Below are positions 1 through 7,734 of a stretch of DNA of 11,803 bases, in pieces. The stretch is from Pontiella desulfatans (GTDB lineage Bacteria; Verrucomicrobiota; Kiritimatiellia; Kiritimatiellales; Pontiellaceae): NCBI GenBank assembly GCA_029287275.1, contig JARFRL010000053.1, positions 1-11,803 of the forward strand, given 5' to 3'. Within the stretch, counting starts at the first letter, position 1; every line of letters begins with the position of its first letter. A program made the position numbers and the translations under genes. The notes beneath the pieces were generated by a model that saw only the letters and a list, made by a program, of their open reading frames with translations, did not search any database and had not been told where the DNA came from.

Positions 1-593
1 GCGGGCATCGTGTTCATGATCGCGATCGCGTCGGAGCCGCAATTCTCGGCCGCTTTCGCGAAGGCCGCGATGTTCGGCACGTTCGGCGCGAGCTTTGGAA
101 TGATCGGCTTTTGGGTTTTGCCGCGGACCAGCTCGATCACGCGCGAAAACGTGTCCACGTCCGTGCCGAAGGCCGAGCCGCCCTCTTTCACGTTGGGGCA
201 GGAGAGGTTGATCTCGTAGGCGGAGACGGTGTCCTCGTCGTCGAGCATTTCGACCACGCGGCCGTAGTCGTCCATGCCTTTGCCCCAGATGTTCACGATC
301 ACGGGCGTGTCGTATTGCTTCAAAAAGGGGACGTACTTTTCAATGAAACCCTTCGCGCCCGGACCGGGCAGGCCGATCGCGTTCAGCATGCCGCCGCGCG
401 TTTCGAACGTCCGCGGCGTTTGATTGCCGACGTGCTCTTCGGGGCAGATGCCCTTCACGGTGATCGCGCCCAGTCGATTCAGATCGACCAGCTCCGCGTA
501 TTCCGGCCCATAGCCGAACGTCCCCGACGCGACGGTCACGGGGTTTTTCATCTCCATCGAGCCGATTTTAATTTTCAGATTCGGTTTATTCAT
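1..593 (-). CDS. pyrD: Dihydroorotate dehydrogenase, class 1B catalytic subunit (partial, C-terminus beyond left edge)
   Basis: PyrDB oxidises dihydroorotate to orotate in the cytoplasm, the fourth step of UMP synthesis, and passes electrons through FMN to PyrK. The window holds the first 197 codons, about two thirds of the usual 300-310. The order of motifs fits the family: an ASGTFGYG segment (residues 22-29), TVKGI with the orotate/FMN lysine K47, NAIGL (71-75), NLSCPN (129-134) with the class 1 catalytic cysteine C132, PKLAPN (166-171) and MNT (193-195). A catalytic Cys rather than Ser marks class 1. The neighbouring pyrK makes it subclass 1B, the NAD-linked form. After NAIGL the sequence reads PGPG, where I would expect something close to QNPG or PNPG. 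The ATG lies inside the end of pyrK (8-base overlap), so the two are probably translationally coupled and made in equal amounts. The reading is open to the edge with no frameshift. Confidence 0.95.
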   Translation of the reverse strand, partial: MNKPNLKIKIGSMEMKNPVTVASGTFGYGPEYAELVDLNRLGAITVKGICPEEHVGNQTPRTFETRGGMLNAIGLPGPGAKGFIEKYVPFLKQYDTPVIVNIWGKGMDDYGRVVEMLDDEDTVSAYEINLSCPNVKEGGSAFGTDVDTFSRVIELVRGKTQKPIIPKLAPNVPNIAAFAKAAENCGSDAIAIMNTMP

Positions 594-1365
594 CCCACAA
601 GATCTCCCGCGACTCGAAAATCGGGCCGTCTTTGCAACAGCGCGCCCATTCCCAGCCATCTTCAGTTTTGCGCTTAATCACGCAGGTGAGGCAGGCGCCG
701 ACGCCGCAGGCCATGTTTTTGTCGAGCGAAAGCCACGCGGTGAACCCGTGCTCGATGGCGCGGTCGCCCATGGCCTTGAGCATGGGGTTCGGGCCGCAGA
801 CGAAAAGCTCCAGGTTCGCGACGTCCTGTTCCGCCATCCACGGATCGAACGCGGCGGTCACGAGGCCTTGGGTTCCGATGGAGCAGTCGTCGGTGGTGGG
901 GCGCACGTCCCAGCCGAGCTCCTCGAATTCCTTGATGCAGAGAATGTCGATTTCGGAGCGGCCGCCGAAAAACGCGACGCCCTTGGTGTTGAGTTCCTTG
1001 GCTTTCAAATAGAGCGCGGCGTTGCCGTATCCGCCCGCGACGAGCACCGGCAGCTTGCCTTCGGCGGCCTCTGGATAGCCGTTGCCGAGGGGCCCGATGA
1101 TGTCGACTTCGTCGCCGACCGCGAGATGCCGCATGGCCTCGGTGCCGCGCCCGACCGCTTTATACAGGACCGCGACGCCCGCGGCGTCGGCCTGATAGAT
1201 GGAGAAGGGGCGGCGGAGCACGCGTTCGTTCAGGCGCGGGATTTCCAGATGAAGGAACTGGCCCGGCTTCACCAACGGCCCGACGATCGGCGCCGACAGA
1301 CGCAGCACGCGGTATTCGCCCTGAAAATTGTCATGTTCAATTACGATTGCTTTTTCTTGTTTCAT
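586..1365 (-). CDS. pyrK: Dihydroorotate dehydrogenase electron transfer subunit PyrK
   Basis: PyrK carries FAD and a 2Fe-2S cluster and hands electrons from PyrDB to NAD+. The protein has 259 residues, the usual size. An N-terminal FAD-binding barrel carries RRPFSI (51-56). An NAD-binding domain starts at GGYGNAAL (111-118) and includes CGPNPML (190-196). A C-terminal iron-sulphur segment has C220, C225 and C228 spaced C-x4-C-x2-C, with the fourth ligand at C244 just before KDGP. An extra adjacent C243 makes this last ligand a CC pair. The NAD loop is unusual: the family normally has a GGGxGxAPL-like sequence, and here the proline is replaced by alanine. It is the first gene of a pyrK-pyrDB operon. 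No Shine-Dalgarno sequence is visible before the ATG. The predicted transcript start is only about five bases upstream, so the message may be almost leaderless. Confidence 0.95.
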   Translation of the reverse strand: MKQEKAIVIEHDNFQGEYRVLRLSAPIVGPLVKPGQFLHLEIPRLNERVLRRPFSIYQADAAGVAVLYKAVGRGTEAMRHLAVGDEVDIIGPLGNGYPEAAEGKLPVLVAGGYGNAALYLKAKELNTKGVAFFGGRSEIDILCIKEFEELGWDVRPTTDDCSIGTQGLVTAAFDPWMAEQDVANLELFVCGPNPMLKAMGDRAIEHGFTAWLSLDKNMACGVGACLTCVIKRKTEDGWEWARCCKDGPIFESREILWDE

Positions 1366-1376
1366 ATTGGCGCGGG

Positions 1377-1405
1377 ATAATGGGGATTTCGCCCTGATGG
1401 GTCAA
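1377..1405 (-). promoter_or_regulatory. Candidate sigma70-type promoter for pyrK-pyrDB
   Basis: On the minus strand a TTGACC -35 box (1405-1400) is followed after 17 bases by CATTAT (1382-1377), which matches four of six consensus -10 positions. The expected start of transcription is near 1370, only about five bases before the pyrK ATG. The assignment rests on sequence alone. Confidence 0.55.
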
Positions 1406-1410
1406 AGCAT

Positions 1411-1425
1411 TTCCAATGATTGGAA
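1411..1425. repeat. Perfect dyad TTCCAATGATTGGAA between the divergent pyrK and lepA promoters
   Basis: Two six-base arms, TTCCAA and TTGGAA, flank TGA. The dyad lies between the -35 boxes of the two divergent promoters, about 50-60 bases upstream of each predicted transcript start. It should therefore not be transcribed from either, which favours a protein-binding site over an RNA hairpin. It is one of three exact copies of TTCCA-N5-TGGAA in this window. Confidence 0.5.
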
Positions 1426-1439
1426 GAAATCGGGAGCGC

Positions 1440-1469
1440 TTGACCTTGGGGCGGGGCTTCGGGTAACTT
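1440..1469 (+). promoter_or_regulatory. Candidate sigma70-type promoter for lepA-lepB
   Basis: TTGACC (1440-1445) and TAACTT (1464-1469) are separated by 18 bases. The predicted transcript start is near 1476, giving a leader of about 45 bases to the ATG at 1521. The same TTGAC plus TAnnnT style is seen before rpsT and rplM. Confidence 0.5.
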
Positions 1470-1520
1470 GCGCGCTCGTTTTTTATGGGCCAAGAACGCC
1501 CGAAACCCTTTTGTAACATT

Positions 1521-3326
<1,806 letters not shown>

Positions 3327-3336
3327 CGGGATCCCA

Positions 3337-4440
3337 ATGAAAAGCATTTTGAAAAAGCGCGCGCTGAAGAAAGAACTCAAGGAGTACCTTCATCTGGCGC
3401 GGCACGCGCGGCACATGCGCGAGGACATCGCGTCCGAGAAGGATCTCGCCTCGCTCGACGCCGCGGAGGCGGTGCTGCTCGAGGTTCAGCGTTCCGGTCA
3501 GGGCGACCTCGCCAAAGCCTGCGAAATTCTGGAAGCCGCCGCGAACAAGGTCTATCCCTCCGTCCGTAAATCCCCCGCCATGGAATGGACCGAGACCATC
3601 ATCGTCGCGCTGGGCGCGGCGATGGCGATCCGCGCCTTTTTCTTTCAGCCCTTCAAGATTCCGACCGGCTCCATGCAACCCACGCTCAACGGCATCCGGG
3701 TCGAGGCCGGCGCGGAGAAAAGCGTTTTCGACAATCCGCTCACCAAGTTCCCGAAGTGGCTCGTCACCGGAACCTCCTACAAGGAGTTCCGCGCCGAAAC
3801 GACCGGTCCGGTTGGCGGATTCCCCTACGCGATGGGCAACAAGATCGCGATCGATATCGGCGGCGTTCCGCACCTGTTTCCGAGTTACATGCACTCCGAG
3901 CTGGTCGACATGATCCAGACCAGACGCATGAAAGCGTTTTATGAAAAGGGCGAAACCATCGTCGCCGTCAAGGTCATCGCGGGCGACCACATTCTGGTCA
4001 ACAAGATGAAATACAACTTCATGAGCCCCGAGCGCGGCGATATTTCCGTCTTCGACACGCGCAACATCGACTATCCGGGCGTCCGCACCGGCACCTTTTA
4101 CATCAAGCGCATGGTCGGCCTGCCGAACGAGAAGATCCAAATCCAAAATCGCCGCCTCGTCGCGGACGGAGAAATCGTTGGCGATCCGCCCATGTTCGAG
4201 AAAATCGCGACCGACCCCGTCTATAGCGGCGGGCACGCCACCACGCCGGGCTCCCGGCTGGTCGCCCCGGACGACTTCATTCAACTCGGCCCGAACGAGC
4301 ATCTGATGATGGGCGACAACACCAAGCCCAACATGAGCCTCGACGGCCGCTTTTTCGGCGGCGTGGAGCGCGAAATGTTTCAGGGCCCCGCGTTCTTTGT
4401 TTATTGGCCGTTCCGCGAGCATTGGGGCGTGGTGAGGTAG
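3337..4440 (+). CDS. lepB: Signal peptidase I with long N-terminal extension and internal insertion
   Basis: This family S26 protease cleaves signal peptides from exported proteins at the outer face of the cytoplasmic membrane. It uses a Ser-Lys dyad. The visible motifs are PTGSMQPTL with catalytic S112, FYIKRMVGLP with catalytic K257, and box E GDN (326-328) followed by SLDGR (334-338), where SxDSR is usual. One membrane segment is likely at about residues 86-105, just before the serine box. The N-terminal 80 residues are strongly charged, probably helical and cytoplasmic. The Ser-Lys distance is 145 residues, against 55 in E. coli (S90, K145), so an insertion of roughly 90 residues sits between them (about 125-215). 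The reading frame is intact and the box residues are present, so it should be active. It is cotranscribed with lepA. The ribosome site is weak, which suggests coupling. Confidence 0.93.
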   Translation: MKSILKKRALKKELKEYLHLARHARHMREDIASEKDLASLDAAEAVLLEVQRSGQGDLAKACEILEAAANKVYPSVRKSPAMEWTETIIVALGAAMAIRAFFFQPFKIPTGSMQPTLNGIRVEAGAEKSVFDNPLTKFPKWLVTGTSYKEFRAETTGPVGGFPYAMGNKIAIDIGGVPHLFPSYMHSELVDMIQTRRMKAFYEKGETIVAVKVIAGDHILVNKMKYNFMSPERGDISVFDTRNIDYPGVRTGTFYIKRMVGLPNEKIQIQNRRLVADGEIVGDPPMFEKIATDPVYSGGHATTPGSRLVAPDDFIQLGPNEHLMMGDNTKPNMSLDGRFFGGVEREMFQGPAFFVYWPFREHWGVVR

Positions 4441-4465
4441 GCGGGGAAAATCAGGGAATCGCGGG

Positions 4466-4493
4466 TTGACTTTGGTTTCGGCTCCGCTACTAT
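4466..4493 (+). promoter_or_regulatory. Candidate sigma70-type promoter for rpsT
   Basis: TTGACT (4466-4471) and TACTAT (4488-4493) are separated by 16 bases in the gap after lepB. The expected transcript start is near 4500, about 48 bases before the rpsT ATG. Confidence 0.65.
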
Positions 4494-4505
4494 CCCAACC
4501 TTCTT

Positions 4506-4520
4506 TTCCAGAAACTGGAA
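4506..4520. repeat. Perfect dyad TTCCAGAAACTGGAA in the rpsT leader
   Basis: Arms TTCCAG and CTGGAA flank AAA. It begins a few bases after the predicted transcript start and ends about 13 bases before the Shine-Dalgarno-like CGGAG (4535-4539). In RNA it would form a six-pair hairpin near the 5' end. In DNA it is the second of three copies of TTCCA-N5-TGGAA. Its role could be an operator, a 5' stabilising hairpin, or part of S20 feedback control. Confidence 0.5.
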
Positions 4521-4547
4521 CGAATTTGTTAAAACGGAGTATTTGAA

Positions 4548-4811
4548 ATGCCGAATCTTAAAAGCGCCAAAAAGAGAATGCGTCAGAACGCCGTGCGTTA
4601 CGACCGCAACGTACAGGTCCGCACCCGCGTCAAATCCGCGCGTCGCAGCATGATGGAAGCGTTGGAAGCCAAGGACGCCGACGCCGGCGCCGAAGCGCTG
4701 CGCGCCTACAGCTCGGTTCTCGACAAAGCGGCCAAAGCCGGTGTCATCAAGAAAAACACCGCGGTCCGCCGCAAGACCAACGCGGCCAACGGCCTGCGTA
4801 AGATCGCCTAG
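4548..4811 (+). CDS. rpsT: 30S ribosomal protein S20
   Basis: S20 is a primary binder of 16S rRNA at the bottom of the 30S subunit. The 87-residue length equals that of the E. coli protein. The sequence is rich in Lys and Arg, and shows the typical MPNLKSAKKRMRQNA start and the VIKKNTAVRRKTNAANGL end that form the three-helix bundle. CGGAG lies nine bases before the ATG. The gene is single, with its own promoter and a strong terminator directly after it. The sequence shows no further regulation except the dyad in its leader. Confidence 0.97.
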   Translation: MPNLKSAKKRMRQNAVRYDRNVQVRTRVKSARRSMMEALEAKDADAGAEALRAYSSVLDKAAKAGVIKKNTAVRRKTNAANGLRKIA

Positions 4812-4833
4812 TTCATTCAAGGCGTTCGACTGG

Positions 4834-4861
4834 AAAACCCGCCTTCGAGCGGGTTTTTTTT
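4834..4861 (+). terminator. Intrinsic terminator after rpsT
   Basis: A nine-pair stem, AAAACCCGC (4834-4842) with GCGGGTTTT (4849-4857), closes a six-base loop. The T run spans 4854-4861. On the other strand the stem is followed by only four T, so it would serve the converging lptE transcript poorly. Confidence 0.92.
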
Positions 4862-4870
4862 GTGTTTGAA

Positions 4871-4886
4871 TCGCGGCGCGCCGCGA
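4871..4886. repeat. 16-base perfect GC palindrome in the rpsT/lptE convergent gap
   Basis: TCGCGGCGCGCCGCGA is its own reverse complement over all 16 bases. It starts ten bases after the rpsT terminator T run. No T tract follows in either direction, so it is not a standard intrinsic terminator. It could be a cruciform or a protein-binding site, or a product of base composition. Confidence 0.45.
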
Positions 4887-4904
4887 GGAATGATCCCGCG
4901 GTTT

Positions 4905-4925
4905 CGCCCGTCAGGATTTCGGGCG
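4905..4925 (-). terminator. Possible weak transcript-end hairpin after lptE
   Basis: CGCCCG (4905-4910) pairs with CGGGCG (4920-4925) around a nine-base loop, starting five bases past the lptE stop. No T run follows it on the minus strand, so any termination would need another factor. It may only protect the 3' end. Confidence 0.25.
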
Positions 4926-4930
4926 GGTGG

Positions 4931-5443
4931 TTAGTCCCACTGTTCGATCAGATCGTCGAGCATGAATTTCGTGATTTCCGCGGCGGCCGCGGGCAGGGCG
5001 TCGCGTTTCGACGAGGTCAGGTCGGCCTGAAAGTTGAAGGTCGATTCGCCGTAGGTGCTGGAGGTGGAGATCACCTCGCCGCTGGAAATCTTCCGCAGTT
5101 CCGCGACGCCGGTGATCCGCAGGCGATAGATGTCCGGCGTGCTGCGCAGGTCGGAGCGGTAGGCGATGGGGACGAGGTCGTATTTCGTCAGGGTGATGTC
5201 GATCGCCGCGTCCGCGTCCTTCTCCTCGTTGACGAGCTTGAGCCGCCCGTCGAACGGGATGCGCTCGCGCATCGCTCGCGTGACCGCGATTTCAATGGCG
5301 GGTTCGCCGGTTTTATTGATCACCGCGTTCATCGTCACGGACGCGACGCCTTCCGGCCGCGCGCCTCCCAGCGAATAACCCATGCATCCCGCGAAAAGCA
5401 GGGTGGCGGCGAAACAGTTCAGCAGGTAAGTCAATCTCTTCAT
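4931..5443 (-). CDS. lptE: LptE-like LPS-assembly outer-membrane lipoprotein
   Basis: The protein has 170 residues and resembles the LptE family. LptE plugs the LptD barrel and helps place lipopolysaccharide on the outer face of the outer membrane. What can be seen is a lipoprotein signal peptide (residues 1-19: positive start, hydrophobic core, then LFAG before C20), and the mature start CMGYSLGG, matching the GY-x-LG start typical of LptE. A region follows with SVTMNAVINKTGEPAIE and an alternating beta-like pattern (DAAIDITLTKYDLVPIAY), then a helical tail ending in LIEQWD. The match is to the general fold pattern, so the name is probable, not certain. It is a single gene with no visible Shine-Dalgarno sequence. 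It converges on rpsT and diverges from serA. An unrelated periplasmic lipoprotein of similar shape is the alternative. Confidence 0.78.
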   Translation of the reverse strand: MKRLTYLLNCFAATLLFAGCMGYSLGGARPEGVASVTMNAVINKTGEPAIEIAVTRAMRERIPFDGRLKLVNEEKDADAAIDITLTKYDLVPIAYRSDLRSTPDIYRLRITGVAELRKISSGEVISTSSTYGESTFNFQADLTSSKRDALPAAAAEITKFMLDDLIEQWD

Positions 5444-5467
5444 ATGCGGTGTCCAATCAAGACGGGA

Positions 5468-5496
5468 AACTGTTCCAGAAAAATCAGATTTGTCAA
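5468..5496 (-). promoter_or_regulatory. Candidate promoter for the lptE-like gene
   Basis: A perfect TTGACA -35 box lies on the minus strand at 5496-5491. With a 17-base spacer the -10 position is ACAGTT (5473-5468), which is a poor match. The start of transcription would be near 5461, about 18 bases before the ATG. The -35 box is only three bases from the likely serA -35 box on the other strand. Confidence 0.4.
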
Positions 5497-5499
5497 AGC

Positions 5500-5528
5500 T
5501 TGATTCCCAAGGGGCGCGTCCTTAGTGT
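5500..5528 (+). promoter_or_regulatory. Candidate promoter for serA
   Basis: TTGATT (5500-5505) and TAGTGT (5523-5528) are separated by 17 bases. The predicted leader is about 32 bases and contains a good AGAGG ribosome site (5557-5561). Confidence 0.4.
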
Positions 5529-5566
5529 GGCCGCTTGCTTTTAATCCAACCTAACGAGAGGAATCC

Positions 5567-7144
5567 ATGAAGAAGGTGCTGATACCGACCAAACTGAACG
5601 CGGTTGCCCGCGAAACGCTGAAACAACATGGCGGCTACGAAGTCGTTCAGGACGATTCGGCCGACCTCGCCGCCCTCGCTTCTCAGCATTCCGACACCTA
5701 TGCCTTGTTCGTGCGCTCGGAAAAAGTCACCGCCGAAATCATCGACGCCATGCCTTCGCTCAAGGTGATCATCCGCGCCGGCGCCGGCTACAACACGATC
5801 GACATCAAACACGCCCGCGCCAAAGGCGTCGACGTCATGAACACGCCCGGCGCGAACGCCAACGCCGTCGCCGAGGAGGTCATCGCCCTCATGCTCGCCG
5901 ACGCCCGCCACGTGATTCCCGCGGACGCCTCGACCCGCGGCGGAAAATGGGAAAAGAAAAACTTCATGGGCAAGGAGATCACCGGAAAAACCGTCGGCAT
6001 CGTCGGGTTCGGCGCCATCGGCCAACTGGTCGCGAAGCGCTTGAGCGGGTTCGAGGTCAAGGTGCTGGCGTTCGATCCTTTCCTTTCCGACGAGCGCGCC
6101 CGCGACCTCGGCGCCGAGTCCGCCGAGCTCGGCGAGATCTTCGAGCGCTGCGACTACATCTCGCTGCACATGCCCGAGAGCGACGAAACCCGCGGCATCA
6201 TCAACAAGAGTCTCTTCAACCGCATGAAAAACGGCGCGACCCTCATCAACTGCGCCCGCGCCGGCATCCTCAACGAAGACGATCTGCGCGCGCTGAAGGC
6301 CGACAAGGGCCTGCGCTTCCTGAACGACGTGTATCCCAAGGACGAAGCGGCCGATCAGTCCGTTACCGACATCGCCGACATCATGCTACCGCACCTCGGC
6401 GCCAGCACCAACGAGGCGAACTGGAACGCGGCGCACCGCTCCGCCACCCAGCTGATGGGCTACGACGACAAGGGCATCGCCTCCTACGTCGTCAACCGCG
6501 ACGTGCCGGAAGGCCTCGACCGCGCCTACTCCGAGCTGGCGTTCGCGCTGGCCCACACCTGCCGCGGCATCGCCGGCGGCAACAAGCAGATGAAGCTCAT
6601 CGAAACCAGTTTCTACGGCGACCTCGCCAAATTCGCCGACTGGCTGCTGGTGCAGATCGTCGCGGCCCTTTCCGACGATTTCGATCGCACGCAGGGCTAC
6701 GACGCGGCGCTTGAGTACCTGAAGGAAATGGGGGTGGAATACTTCAACCGCCAGACCGATTCCTCCAAAGGCTATGGCGACTCCATCACGGTGGACGTCA
6801 CCACCTCCGTCGACGCGGCGCTGTTCCAGCGCGTCAGCGTCCGCGGCACCGTGGCCGAAGGCAACATGATGATTTCGCGGATCAACGACTTCGACAAGCT
6901 CTACTTCGAGCCCACCGGCGACGCGGTCCTCTTCATCTATAAAGATCGTCCCGGCGTCATCGGCAAGATCGGCAACGCGCTCGCGGAAGCGAACATCAAC
7001 ATCGACGACATGCGCAATCCGCACGATCCGTCCGGCGAGAACTCGCTGGCGCTCATGCGCATCAGCGGCGCGGTCGATTGCGACGTGATCGATCGGATCG
7101 CGCGCGACATCGACGCGCTGCACGCGTCCTGCGTTCGCTTCTAA
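5567..7144 (+). CDS. serA: D-3-phosphoglycerate dehydrogenase (long form with ASB and ACT domains)
   Basis: SerA oxidises 3-phosphoglycerate to 3-phosphohydroxypyruvate with NAD+, the first step of serine synthesis. The 525-residue protein has the long-form layout. The catalytic domain (about 1-97 and 285-310) encloses a Rossmann domain (about 98-284) with GFGAIG (147-152) and D170 for the adenosine ribose. An intervening allosteric substrate-binding domain spans about 311-452, and a C-terminal ACT domain about 454-525 (KDRPGVIGKIG). The catalytic R231 (NCARAG) and H276 (LPHLGAST) are present. The loop with the third catalytic residue reads DVYPKDEA instead of DVFxxEP, so D259 or a shifted E260 must act as the acid partner. 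RAG also replaces RGG. The ACT domain suggests feedback by serine, but this is not shown. AGAGG five bases upstream supports the ATG. Two CHR transporter genes follow closely and may be cotranscribed. Another 2-hydroxyacid dehydrogenase is possible but less likely given ASB plus ACT. Confidence 0.9.
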   Translation: MKKVLIPTKLNAVARETLKQHGGYEVVQDDSADLAALASQHSDTYALFVRSEKVTAEIIDAMPSLKVIIRAGAGYNTIDIKHARAKGVDVMNTPGANANAVAEEVIALMLADARHVIPADASTRGGKWEKKNFMGKEITGKTVGIVGFGAIGQLVAKRLSGFEVKVLAFDPFLSDERARDLGAESAELGEIFERCDYISLHMPESDETRGIINKSLFNRMKNGATLINCARAGILNEDDLRALKADKGLRFLNDVYPKDEAADQSVTDIADIMLPHLGASTNEANWNAAHRSATQLMGYDDKGIASYVVNRDVPEGLDRAYSELAFALAHTCRGIAGGNKQMKLIETSFYGDLAKFADWLLVQIVAALSDDFDRTQGYDAALEYLKEMGVEYFNRQTDSSKGYGDSITVDVTTSVDAALFQRVSVRGTVAEGNMMISRINDFDKLYFEPTGDAVLFIYKDRPGVIGKIGNALAEANINIDDMRNPHDPSGENSLALMRISGAVDCDVIDRIARDIDALHASCVRF

Positions 7145-7158
7145 ATAGAAGAACGCGC

Positions 7159-7734
7159 GTGAATCAAAAAGTTCCAACGGCTGGAAGATCGGATCGTCCG
7201 AAGCTGTTGGAGCTTTTTTTCGTTTTCGCCCGGATCAGCGCGGTCACCATCGGCGGCGGCTACGTGATGTTTCCGCTAATGAAGGCCGAGGTGGTGGACG
7301 GCAAGGGCTGGATCTCCGACGAGGAAATGGTCGATTACTACGCGCTCGGCCAGTCCATTCCCGGCATCATCGCCATGAACACCTCCACGCTGATCGGCTA
7401 CCGCAAACGCGGGGCGCTCGGCGGAGCGGTCGCGGCGGCCGGCATGGCGGCGCCCTCCTTGATCGTGATTCTCGTCGTGGCCGCGTTTCTCGCGCCCTAC
7501 TTTGATCAACCCTGGCTGCATAAGGCCTTCGCGGGCATCCGCGCCGCGGTCGTCGCGCTGATCGTGATGGCGGTCTGGCAGGTTGGGAAGAAGTCCGTCA
7601 CCTCGCCGAGCAAAGCCGCGATCGCGATCGGCTCCTTTCTCGCGATCGTGGCGCTGGGGCTGCATCCGGTGTTGATGATCCTGGCGGGCGGGCTGCTCGG
7701 CGCGATCTTGTTTCGGAAGGAGGCGCGCGAGTGA
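7159..7734 (+). CDS. Chromate transporter family protein (short CHR, first of pair)
   Basis: This is a 191-residue membrane protein with one CHR domain. Paired short CHR proteins form a transporter with opposite membrane orientations. Known members export chromate, but many have an unknown anion substrate. Visible family features are an early GGGYVMFPLM segment (32-41), a GQSIPGIIAMN segment (64-74) followed by GYRKRG, and four to five further hydrophobic stretches between about 86 and 183. I chose the GTG at 7159, 14 bases after the serA stop, with AGAAGAA just upstream. An in-frame ATG at 7078 lies inside serA and would add 27 unrelated basic residues. A later TTG at 7207 also cannot be excluded, since the first 16 residues are not hydrophobic. 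It overlaps the next gene by four bases. Codons favour GCG and CGG more than those of serA do. Confidence 0.85.
   Translation: MNQKVPTAGRSDRPKLLELFFVFARISAVTIGGGYVMFPLMKAEVVDGKGWISDEEMVDYYALGQSIPGIIAMNTSTLIGYRKRGALGGAVAAAGMAAPSLIVILVVAAFLAPYFDQPWLHKAFAGIRAAVVALIVMAVWQVGKKSVTSPSKAAIAIGSFLAIVALGLHPVLMILAGGLLGAILFRKEARE
7172..7186. repeat. Dyad TTCCAACGGCTGGAA at the start of the first CHR gene
   Basis: Five-base arms TTCCA and TGGAA are separated by five bases (ACGGC), with a mismatch at the sixth pair. It overlaps codons 5 to 10 of the CHR gene if the GTG at 7159 is the start, or lies in the leader if the TTG at 7207 is used. It is the third exact copy of TTCCA-N5-TGGAA in the window. Confidence 0.4.

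Noticed and set aside
1243..1257. TTCCAGATGAAGGAA inside pyrK as a fourth copy of the dyad.
   Set aside because: It has one mismatch in the right arm and lies deep in conserved coding sequence, so it was not counted.
1485..1520. Upstream in-frame ATG for lepA, adding 12 residues.
   Set aside because: The added residues match nothing in LepA, and the ATG at 1521 gives the family N-terminus. Neither start has a ribosome site, so this stays slightly open.
7138..7151. Inverted repeat CTTCTAAATAGAAG over the serA stop and the CHR ribosome site.
   Set aside because: A five-pair AT-rich stem with a four-base loop is weak and easily arises by chance.
7078..7158. ATG start for the first CHR gene inside serA.
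   Set aside because: It would add 27 mostly basic residues read from the serA coding sequence. The GTG at 7159 with AGAAGAA upstream fits better.
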